The notes beneath the pieces were generated by a model. The model was given only the letters and a program-made list of their open reading frames with translations, did no database searches and was not told where the DNA came from. A stretch of DNA of 5,416 bases from the NCBI GenBank assembly GCA_947474445.1, contig CANJJY010000312.1, forward strand, positions 1 through 5,416, given 5' to 3'. Positions within the stretch are counted from its first letter, which is position 1. Each line of letters starts with the position of its first letter. This DNA is from Oligoflexaceae bacterium (GTDB taxonomy: Bacteria > Bdellovibrionota_B > Oligoflexia > Oligoflexales > Oligoflexaceae). Below, one piece after another: positions 1 to 4,517 of the stretch. A program made the translations under genes and the position numbers.

Positions 1-255
1 ATGAATACACGGCCGTCACTGGGACCACAACGACTGCGCTCAAGGATCTGGTCCCCACAAACGCTGTCAAAGCGTTTTGGTCCGACACTTGGAACTCCGG
101 AAAGTGGATTGGCCAGTTTTACCCCGGAACCAACGGTTCCGGAGGCGCCCTCAAACGGGGGGGGCATTGGAACGCTGGCTCGGGCGCCGGGGTGTTCACC
201 GCTAATCTGTACAATGCCCCGTCGGATTCGGGCACGGACATTGGCTTTCGATGCG
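1..255 (+). repeat. Direct repeat copy A (C-terminal half of first FGE-like domain)
   Basis: It aligns without gaps to 1096-1350 at an offset of 1095 bases, with about 225 of 255 positions identical by my count. The offset is exactly 365 codons, so the reading frame is kept and the repeat reflects a duplicated protein domain. The left border is cut by the window edge. The right border falls right after the GFRC codons, where the sequences stop resembling each other. Confidence 0.95.
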
Positions 256-1367
256 TCCAAAATCTCCCTGATTTTGACGGGACGACATTAACCTTAACCC
301 CAAGCACCACAGCCATCAACACCTCTTGGACGTCTACCGGAGCCACAGGCTATATGCTCGTTCGCGGCCCAGCAAACAGTGAACCGACCTTTGTACCGAC
401 CAACGGAACCAGCTATGCGGCAGGCGCCCAAGGAAGTGATTCCATTCTCTATGTCGGTACCTCGCTCACTTACAACAACACTTCACTCACCAATGGCAGC
501 ACCTATTATTATAATCTCTATTCCTACAATGCGAATGATGAGTTTACCTTCCTAGCCCGCGCCAGCGAAAAGCCGACCACTTGTCCGACGGACTATATCT
601 TAGTTTTGGGAGACAAAGATTACGGCACCGAAGATTTCTGTGTGATGAAGTACGAGTCCAAGGACAGCGGCTCGAGCACGGCGATCTCACAGGCCGCAAG
701 TGTTCCATGGACATCGATTAGCCAGGAAACATCAAAGACAAAATGCACGGCGCTTGGCATGGGTTACAATCTTATTTCTAACGATGAGTGGATGACCATA
801 GGAGCTAATGCCTCTGCACTCAATGGCAACTGGACGGGAGGGACCGTGGGCAGTGGCAATCTCTTTGCCGGACACAATGACAGTAGTCCAGGGTCGGCCT
901 GCGCGGCTTCAAGCAACGACACGCTGTTTTATGTCGAGACGAGCTGTACTCCTGTTAGCTCAGGCGATACGACGGAACAAAGACGAACCCTCACCCTCTC
1001 GAACAGCGCCGTGATCTGGGACCTCTCCGGCAACGTCGCGGAATGGGTCAACTACATGAACTCCGGGGATAAACCCGGTGCGACAAATGCCTGGTATGAG
1101 TACACGGCCGTCACTGGGACCGCAACGACTGCACTCAAAGATCTGGTCCCCACTAACACCGTCAAAGCGTTTTGGTCCGACACGTGGAACTCCGGAAAGT
1201 GGATTGGCCAGATTTTCCCCGGAACCAACAGTTCCGGAGGCGCCCTCTTGCGGGGGGGGCATTGGGGCAATGCCGCGAGCGCCGGGGTGTTCACCGCTTA
1301 TATGTACAATGCCCCCTCGGCTGCGGGCGCGCTCCTTGGCTTTCGATGCACTCTGTCAGCACCTTAA
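1..1367 (+). CDS. Tandem FGE-like/C-type-lectin-fold protein, putative DGR target with two variable regions (5'-partial)
   Basis: The reading frame is open from the window edge (first whole codon at position 3) to TAA at 1365-1367, giving 454 visible residues; the start is upstream. Visible order: end of a first FGE-sulfatase-type domain (residues 1-84, ending RGGHW...GFRC), a fibronectin-III-like beta linker (about 92-190, rich in T/S/Y, with a NGSTYYYNLYSY strand), then a whole second FGE-like domain (about 197-451) containing DFCVMKYE, NLISNDEWM, IWDLSGNVAEWV and the C-terminal RGGHW...GFRC. Both copies lack cysteines at the places where human FGE has catalytic Cys336 and Cys341, so formylglycine-generating activity is unlikely; the fold is more likely a ligand-binding scaffold. 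Differences between the repeats are concentrated in the last 46 residues of each domain, as in DGR variable proteins. The FN3 linker and low-charge Thr/Ser/Asn-rich composition suggest export or surface display (inference; the N-terminus is not visible). A misassembled or otherwise duplicated paralogue is the main alternative. Confidence 0.88.
   Translation, partial: EYTAVTGTTTTALKDLVPTNAVKAFWSDTWNSGKWIGQFYPGTNGSGGALKRGGHWNAGSGAGVFTANLYNAPSDSGTDIGFRCVQNLPDFDGTTLTLTPSTTAINTSWTSTGATGYMLVRGPANSEPTFVPTNGTSYAAGAQGSDSILYVGTSLTYNNTSLTNGSTYYYNLYSYNANDEFTFLARASEKPTTCPTDYILVLGDKDYGTEDFCVMKYESKDSGSSTAISQAASVPWTSISQETSKTKCTALGMGYNLISNDEWMTIGANASALNGNWTGGTVGSGNLFAGHNDSSPGSACAASSNDTLFYVETSCTPVSSGDTTEQRRTLTLSNSAVIWDLSGNVAEWVNYMNSGDKPGATNAWYEYTAVTGTATTALKDLVPTNTVKAFWSDTWNSGKWIGQIFPGTNSSGGALLRGGHWGNAASAGVFTAYMYNAPSAAGALLGFRCTLSAP
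117..254 (+). other. Putative DGR variable region VR1
   Basis: It covers residues 39-84 of the visible protein, from just after the shared GKWIGQ to GFRC. Compared with VR2 there are 22 base differences in 138: 13 at first, 7 at second and 2 at third codon positions. Seventeen involve an adenine in one copy; the other five (G/C or G/T) could derive from a template adenine changed in both copies. The frame WN-x(n)-AGVFTA-x-x-YNAPS-x-x-G-x-x-IGFRC resembles the C-terminal VR motif of C-type-lectin-fold DGR targets (family knowledge). No template repeat is present here to prove it. Confidence 0.8.
258..276 (+). other. Hairpin/cruciform just downstream of VR1
   Basis: CAAAATC (258-264) and GATTTTG (270-276) form a perfect 7-bp inverted repeat with a 5-base TCCCT loop. 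One bulged C would extend the stem with GT/AC (255-256/277-278). It begins 4 bases after the last VR1 codon. In the Bordetella phage BPP-1 DGR a short hairpin/cruciform downstream of the VR promotes target recognition; the position and size here are similar, but the function is inferred. Confidence 0.5.
1096..1350 (+). repeat. Direct repeat copy B (C-terminal half of second FGE-like domain)
   Basis: Partner of 1-255. Over the first 116 aligned bases there are 8 differences, 6 at third codon positions. Over the last 138 there are 22, almost all changing the protein. An 8-G run (CGG GGG GGG) in the RGGHW motif is conserved in both copies. After position 1350 copy B runs to a stop within six codons, while copy A continues into the FN3-like linker. 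Confidence 0.95.
1212..1349 (+). other. Putative DGR variable region VR2
   Basis: It covers residues 404-449, ending 15 bases before the stop codon, the usual C-terminal place for a DGR variable region. Relative to VR1, 16 of 46 residues differ: F/I, Y/F, G/S, K/L, N/G, A/N, G/A, S/A, G/S, N/Y, L/M, D/A, S/A, T/A, D/L and I/L (VR1/VR2). The invariant scaffold between them is PGTN, SGGAL, RGGHW, AGVFTA, YNAPS and GFRC. The shared last 12 bases, GGCTTTCGATGC, are where an IMH (initiation of mutagenic homology) element would be expected. Confidence 0.8.
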
Positions 1368-1389
1368 CCGAGAGGCGGCTCGGCCCCTC
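1368..1389 (+). other. GC-rich hairpin downstream of VR2
   Basis: Two competing folds can be drawn. CCGAG (1368-1372) pairs with CTCGG (1379-1383) around AGGCGG. Alternatively GAGG (1372-1375) plus GGC (1377-1379) pair with GCC (1383-1385) plus CCTC (1386-1389), with C1376 bulged. It lies right after the stop codon and 18 bases after VR2. It could be a DGR target hairpin matching the one after VR1, or part of a 3' end structure; no T-run follows, so an intrinsic terminator is unlikely. Confidence 0.35.
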
Positions 1390-1441
1390 GCTTCAGGTCT
1401 GCTTTGCAGAGAAGGTGCTCCAAACGCTGGGAAGGGGCCGA
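1380..1441. other. Nested inverted-repeat segment in the 3' flank
   Basis: The interval 1368-1546 between the variable gene and the IS has no convincing gene. It contains a perfect 9-bp outer inverted repeat, TCGGCCCCT (1380-1388) with AGGGGCCGA (1433-1441). Inside it is a stem-loop made of CTTC/GAAG (1391-1394/1411-1414) and TCTGC-TTT-GCAGA (1398-1410). This could be the mRNA 3' end or a structured RNA. No T-tract follows and I recognise no known RNA family. Nothing else supportable was seen in 1442-1538. Confidence 0.35.
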
Positions 1442-1538
1442 TCGGACTCATTCTTGTAGTTATCCTGCATTTTGAACATTCAAGAAATTCAGAAAAATTT
1501 ATCGGGATTCCCCCTGAGAACTTCGGATCGATTCTAAG

Positions 1539-1546
1539 GATTCAAA
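1539..1546. repeat. IS66 target-site duplication, left copy (GATTCAAA)
   Basis: GATTCAAA directly abuts the left inverted repeat and is identical to 3953-3960 directly outside the right one. An 8-bp duplication is the length made by the IS66 family. Confidence 0.95.
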
Positions 1547-1569
1547 GTATGTCCGGCGTAACACCCTCC
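1547..1569 (+). repeat. IS66 terminal inverted repeat, tnpA end
   Basis: It matches the reverse complement of 3930-3952 at 22 of 23 positions, differing only at the fourth base (GTAT versus GTAC). The shared core is TCCGGCGTAACACCCTCC. Similarity stops at position 1570. Confidence 0.96.
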
Positions 1570-1580
1570 TATAGATATTC

Positions 1581-1621
1581 CCTCCTTTTTACGATCAATG
1601 CTTAGCGACACATCAAGGAGG
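1581..1621 (+). promoter_or_regulatory. tnpA leader: strong SD with upstream complementary sequence
   Basis: AAGGAGG (1615-1621) lies 6 bases before ATG 1628 and fixes the tnpA start there rather than at ATG 1598. CCTCCTT (1581-1587) is its perfect 7-base complement, so the leader could fold to hide the ribosome site. A second CCTCC, at the inner edge of the inverted repeat (1565-1569), could also pair. Transposases of IS10 and IS50 are known to be protected from read-through transcription by such folding; applying this here is inference. Confidence 0.4.
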
Positions 1622-1627
1622 ATCGCC

Positions 1628-1957
1628 ATGAACGCCTTACAGGAATTGCAATCACGTTACGCCGAACTTATCAAATTGAACTCAAAACTCCCGAAAAATA
1701 AGCGCCGCTACTCGGATGCCTTTAATAAGGATGTCTCACGATACCTGCAACAAAACGGAGACAAGGAAGGGCTCGCTCAATGGCTCTGCATTGATCGTAA
1801 GAGTCTCAACAATTGGACTAGGCAAATACCTCTGCATTCCGAATCGCTAGATAAGGCTTCGGTGTTCTTGAAGTTGCAGAGCATGACAACGAGCGATAGT
1901 GAAATCACTATCACCTATCCAAACGGCGTCGTCTTGAAGCTACCCATGAAGATTTGA
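1628..1957 (+). CDS. tnpA: IS66 accessory protein TnpA-like, inverted relative to tnpB/tnpC
   Basis: A 109-residue protein. The ATG at 1628 is chosen because AAGGAGG lies 6 bases upstream; an in-frame ATG at 1598 has no comparable site. It has a Lys/Arg-rich N-terminal part (KNKRRYSDAFNKDV, residues 23-36), a helix-turn-helix-like stretch (about 36-66, including GLAQWLCIDRKSLNNWTRQ), and a C-terminal beta tail (ITITYPNGVVLKLP, 93-106). The last resembles the strand that ends many IS66 TnpA proteins. TnpA is an accessory transposition protein that probably binds DNA. Here it reads inward from the end opposite tnpB and overlaps the 3' end of tnpC by 18 bp on the other strand. Only about 70 bases lie between tnpB and its own end, so no second tnpA exists there. 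It could be an unrelated HTH passenger, but the tail favours TnpA. Confidence 0.75.
   Translation: MNALQELQSRYAELIKLNSKLPKNKRRYSDAFNKDVSRYLQQNGDKEGLAQWLCIDRKSLNNWTRQIPLHSESLDKASVFLKLQSMTTSDSEITITYPNGVVLKLPMKI
1895..1912 (-). terminator. Palindrome, possible 3' end of the tnpC transcript
   Basis: GATAGTGA-AA-TCACTATC is a perfect 8-bp palindrome with a 2-base centre. It lies within tnpA codons near its 3' end, 28 bases beyond the tnpC stop in the minus direction. No T-run follows it on the minus strand, so it may be a mRNA-stabilising or Rho-assisted end, or a protein-binding site, rather than a classic terminator. Confidence 0.35.
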
Positions 1958-3454
1958 GAGATTTCCCCGCTGTCCCTCTTCATATCTTGACTCCAATTCC
2001 TTTCCATACTCGAATGGAGTCAAGAGTTTTTGGCCTCGACAGCTGCGCAACGCACTATCGAGAAGAAAATCTTTAGGGTTGAGATTGAGGAGCTTACAGG
2101 TATTGATGATTGTGTAAAAAGTCATCCCGACATCAGCTCCATTTATAGTCCTGAAGCCTAAGAAATTCTTGCGCCCTAGGACTGGACCCCGAAGCCCACG
2201 TTCGACGGCATTATTGCTGAGAGGAACATTAGGATTTTCGAGGAATTTGAGCAGATAGGGCCATTGATTCAAGGCATAGATGAGGGCTTTGCCTAGACCT
2301 GACTGCGGCAGCGCTTTCATGCGATAAGCTGCTATCAGACTTTCTAACTCTAATATGATAGGCCGTGATCCAATTCTTCTTATCTCAGTCAATTCAAAAA
2401 TTGATTGAGCCTTGTGTTCGAGACCAAAAAGTTCATCAATTTTTTCCAGAAATAAATCGGACTCGGGATGAAAATCTCGTGCCTCGTGAAACTTGCGCCT
2501 TAAATGCGCCCAACATGCCGCTAGTATCATGGCTGGCTGTTTCTCGATCCAATCGTAGCCACTGTAACCGTCGCACATTACCGCCCCTCGATAGCCTTTA
2601 AGGATCTCTTTTGCTACCTCTCCACTTCGCGTAGTTTCGTATTTATAATATATTCCATAGTTGTTACAGATAGCCCAAATATAGCCCCGCGAATCATTCG
2701 CTAGCAGTTTCATCGGAGTTTCGTCTATACCTACGCTTGGTCGGGCAAGAATTTCACCCCGAATTGCCTCTGCAACAGGATGCAAGCGGTTATGCAAATG
2801 TTCTGTTAACGAATATAGGGTCTTGGAATTCACTTTTAAGCCTGCTTCCGCCATGCTTTTTACCTGACGTTCAAGCGGAACGTGGCGATTAAACTTTTCA
2901 TTTGCAACTTCTACGGCCATTTGTATCGAGAATTCCCCAGAATCGACCAGCTTAACAGGTGCAGGAGCCGTCTTAATAGCTCTGCATTGCCTGCAAATAT
3001 ATTTTTGTCGCTTATGCTTACGAAGAACGTACCGGCGCTCGATAACGGATACTTCAAGTGATTCCTCAAAACCGCCTTTCATTTCTTCCATGGTGCAGCC
3101 GCATTCTTTGGTGCACGTCAGGTCTTCGCTATCAATTTCGTGAAGAACTGTCTCAGAATCCAGTTCAGCATCGCTGCTCTGTGTATTCACTAATGGCGAC
3201 TCGTTGTGAATGAGATTCTTATCTCTGCTTAGTTTGGGAGATTTTCCTTTGTTTTTGCTCTCACGACCTCCGACGAAGAACTTCTTTTTCAATACTAGAA
3301 GCTCTTCCGAGAGTCGGAGACATAACTCTTCTTCTTCTTTCGCGATTCTTGTGGCCTCTAAAAATCTTGCTTCGGATGCGATAAGTTTGTCTTGCAGAAG
3401 TTTGGCTGCTTCACGCAGAAACCCAACATTGGTTTCCCGGCTGAAATCCATCAT
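1940..3454 (-). CDS. tnpC: IS66-family transposase TnpC (DDE)
   Basis: A 504-residue transposase, full length for the family. Domains in order: an N-terminal coiled-coil/leucine-zipper-like segment (about 10-60), a zinc-finger region (C114, C118, C120 and C154, C157), then the IS66 DDE domain. Catalytic residues are visible: D244 in VGIDETP, D295 in VMCDGYSGY and E418 in SNNAVERGLR, with the conserved CWAHLRRKF at 315-323 between the last two. A C-terminal segment with YTIINTCKLLNLNPKDFL (447-464) matches the usual IS66 tail. The start is MM at 3454, with no strong ribosome site; it follows tnpB by 69 bases and is probably on the same transcript. The last 18 bases overlap tnpA on the other strand. 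Nothing suggests inactivation. Confidence 0.96.
   Translation of the reverse strand: MMDFSRETNVGFLREAAKLLQDKLIASEARFLEATRIAKEEEELCLRLSEELLVLKKKFFVGGRESKNKGKSPKLSRDKNLIHNESPLVNTQSSDAELDSETVLHEIDSEDLTCTKECGCTMEEMKGGFEESLEVSVIERRYVLRKHKRQKYICRQCRAIKTAPAPVKLVDSGEFSIQMAVEVANEKFNRHVPLERQVKSMAEAGLKVNSKTLYSLTEHLHNRLHPVAEAIRGEILARPSVGIDETPMKLLANDSRGYIWAICNNYGIYYKYETTRSGEVAKEILKGYRGAVMCDGYSGYDWIEKQPAMILAACWAHLRRKFHEARDFHPESDLFLEKIDELFGLEHKAQSIFELTEIRRIGSRPIILELESLIAAYRMKALPQSGLGKALIYALNQWPYLLKFLENPNVPLSNNAVERGLRGPVLGRKNFLGFRTINGADVGMTFYTIINTCKLLNLNPKDFLLDSALRSCRGQKLLTPFEYGKELESRYEEGQRGNLSNLHG
1985..2031 (+). terminator. Possible intrinsic terminator for tnpA, inside tnpC
   Basis: TCTTGACTCCA (1985-1995) and TGGAGTCAAGA (2015-2025) form a perfect 11-bp inverted repeat with a 19-base loop. 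On the plus strand it is followed by G and TTTTT (2027-2031). It lies 27 bases beyond the tnpA stop, antisense within the last codons of tnpC. The stem is only moderately GC-rich and the T-run short, so efficiency is uncertain. Confidence 0.5.
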
Positions 3455-3523
3455 TTTTGAACCCGATTGTGAGTTTATCTGAAGACAGATGAACAGATAA
3501 GCTACCGGATTTCAATAGAAATT

Positions 3524-3859
3524 TTACTTTGGAAGTAGACTGTAGCCCAGGACTACATTTGAGCCTCCTAGGATCTGCTCAAGTGCCTTTGGGCTAAGCT
3601 CGTAGAGCTTTTGTGACTTCGAAACCTTCATAAACAGGCCAACTTCAAGCTTTTTGTGGAGCAGCAGAAGCCCGGTGCCATCAAATATCAAAACTTTGGC
3701 GGCTCTTCTGCTTCCCGAAATGAAGACAAATGTATCGCCGTCCAAGAGATCATGCTCCATCACGTGAGTTACGAGAAATGAAAGACCACGATGCGCGAGT
3801 CGACCATCAATGGGAGCTGTGTGGATAAAGATTCGGCCGCTACTAAAAACTGGAACCAT
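3524..3859 (-). CDS. tnpB: IS66 accessory protein TnpB (IS66 Orf2)
   Basis: A 111-residue protein with the IS66 Orf2 core: GDTFVFISGSRRAAKVLIFD (41-60) followed by GTGLLLLHKKLEVGLF (61-76). The N-terminal motif PIDGRLAHRGLSFLV (16-30) occupies the place of the usual D-M-R-K-G-F-D-G-L segment. TnpB is required for transposition of IS66-type elements, but its biochemical role is not established. The ATG at 3859 has AAGGAG 7 bases upstream and is the only sensible start. It leads tnpC on the minus strand and is preceded by only 70 bases before the right inverted repeat. The start codon lies in an inverted repeat that may control translation. Confidence 0.93.
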   Translation of the reverse strand: MVPVFSSGRIFIHTAPIDGRLAHRGLSFLVTHVMEHDLLDGDTFVFISGSRRAAKVLIFDGTGLLLLHKKLEVGLFMKVSKSQKLYELSPKALEQILGGSNVVLGYSLLPK

Positions 3860-3898
3860 TGCAACTCTCCTTGGCTACTCATGCCACAAAAGTTGCAA
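3859..3898 (-). promoter_or_regulatory. Inverted repeat enclosing the tnpB ribosome-binding site
   Basis: TTGCAACT (3859-3866) and AGTTGCAA (3891-3898) are perfect 8-bp inverted repeats 24 bases apart. In the minus-strand mRNA the second arm ends on the A of the tnpB ATG, and the loop contains the AAGGAG ribosome site. Folding could mask the start codon; the DNA repeat could equally be an operator. Confidence 0.4.
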
Positions 3899-3929
3899 GG
3901 CCTATCGGCTGGTGTTGCGCAGGATCAAT

Positions 3930-3952
3930 GGAGGGTGTTACGCCGGACGTAC
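3930..3952 (-). repeat. IS66 terminal inverted repeat, tnpB end
   Basis: On the minus strand it begins GTACGTCCGGCGTAACACCC and matches 1547-1569 at 22 of 23 bases. It defines the other end of the element. Confidence 0.96.
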
Positions 3953-3960
3953 GATTCAAA
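3953..3960. repeat. IS66 target-site duplication, right copy (GATTCAAA)
   Basis: Identical to 1539-1546 and directly outside the inverted repeat. The perfect match suggests a fairly recent insertion with no later rearrangement of the ends. Confidence 0.95.
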
Positions 3961-3983
3961 TGGCATTCTGATCTTACACCAAC

Positions 3984-4406
3984 TCAAGAATCCGAATCAA
4001 AACCCTGACGCTGTTTCTTGTTCTGCGCCCGCACGCGCTTGCCCGCCAGACGACGCTCTTTGGAAGCGCGTGTGGGCTTAGTGGGTCGGCGGATCTTTGG
4101 TGGCACCGCGACGGCGAGGAGCATATCTTTGAGCTTTTCTAGGCAAGCCTTGAGATTGGCCTCCTGCTGACGATGCTCGTCGCTGGCGATCACCACGCGG
4201 CCATCGGTCGTGATGCGGGAGGAAAAGCTCGACAGAAAGCGCTGGCGCACGCCCTCGGAGATGGAAGGACTGGTGGAGACAGACCACTCTAAATTGGCTT
4301 TGCTGTTCACTTTATTGACGTTTTGCCCGCCCGGGCCCGAGCTGCGCGAGTAGCTGACTGTGAACTCTTCCCATGGTATCTGTATCTTGGCATTCACTTC
4401 CAGCAT
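3984..4406 (-). CDS. arfB: Alternative ribosome-rescue factor ArfB (peptidyl-tRNA hydrolase)
   Basis: A 140-residue protein, the same length as E. coli ArfB (YaeJ). It hydrolyses peptidyl-tRNA on ribosomes stalled at the ends of non-stop mRNAs. The release-factor GGQ motif is at residues 26-28 within RSSGPGGQNVNKVNSK. The basic C-terminal tail that enters the empty mRNA channel is at about 104-134 and includes RRPTKPTRASKERRLAGKR, very like the E. coli tail. The start at 4406 (MLEVNAKIQI) is supported by AAGGA five bases upstream. The frame stays open upstream to 4832, but that extension overlaps ycgN and lacks family similarity, so it is rejected. Its stop lies 23 bases from the IS66 target duplication, so the insertion affects only its 3' flank. 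It diverges from ycgN. Confidence 0.95.
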   Translation of the reverse strand: MLEVNAKIQIPWEEFTVSYSRSSGPGGQNVNKVNSKANLEWSVSTSPSISEGVRQRFLSSFSSRITTDGRVVIASDEHRQQEANLKACLEKLKDMLLAVAVPPKIRRPTKPTRASKERRLAGKRVRAQNKKQRQGFDSDS

Positions 4407-4517
4407 ACTTGTCCTTTTTAGGTGCAGAATCCCCGGGATAGAGACCTTTTGCACTTTATAGAAGCAAATGGTATGCCATCCCCTGAGACAAGTGGCAAGC
4501 CAGGAGCTCCGAGACGC
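4407..4517. promoter_or_regulatory. Divergent arfB/ycgN promoter region
   Basis: This 111-base gap must serve both genes. On the minus strand TATAAA (complement of 4455-4460) is a good -10 element 48 bases before arfB, without a clear -35. On the plus strand TTGCAC (4449-4454), a 17-base spacer and TATGCC (4472-4477) with a TGG in front could be a weak extended -10 promoter for ycgN. The two overlap, so they might interfere. These are sequence guesses only. Confidence 0.3.

Larger units (their letters stand above)
1547..3952 (-). mobile_element. Complete IS66-family insertion sequence, 2406 bp
   Basis: Both ends are defined. Terminal inverted repeats of 23 bp start with GTA, as IS66 ends usually do, and flanking 8-bp duplications are perfect. 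Inside are a full DDE transposase gene (tnpC, 1940-3454 minus), tnpB (3524-3859 minus) and a tnpA-like gene (1628-1957 plus). No frame is broken, so the element may be active. It sits in the short non-coding gap between the variable gene and arfB and disrupts neither. The strand given is that of tnpB/tnpC. By eye its tnpC is more AT-rich than the flanking genes, consistent with acquisition. The opposite orientation of tnpA is unusual. Confidence 0.96.

Noticed and set aside
1368..1546. A DGR template repeat or reverse-transcriptase fragment downstream of VR2.
   Set aside because: I compared the scaffold strings (GGGGGGGCATTGG, GGGGTGTTCACCGCT, GGCTTTCGATGC) with this stretch and the rest of the window by eye. 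They occur only in the two VRs.
1078..1605. A 175-residue plus-strand open frame over the end of the variable gene, and a similar one at 1-291.
   Set aside because: They are out-of-frame shadows of the repeat-containing gene, resemble each other only because the DNA repeats, and the first runs into the IS end.
2365..2601. Plus-strand open frames within tnpC (2365-2601, 3210-3482) and across tnpB (3791-4081).
   Set aside because: They are antisense shadows of full-length IS66 genes, with no recognisable motif; the last also crosses the IS boundary.
4422..4517. A GTG start for ycgN at 4422 adding 32 residues.
   Set aside because: No ribosome site is visible, and YcgN similarity begins only after ATG 4518, which has AGGAG upstream.
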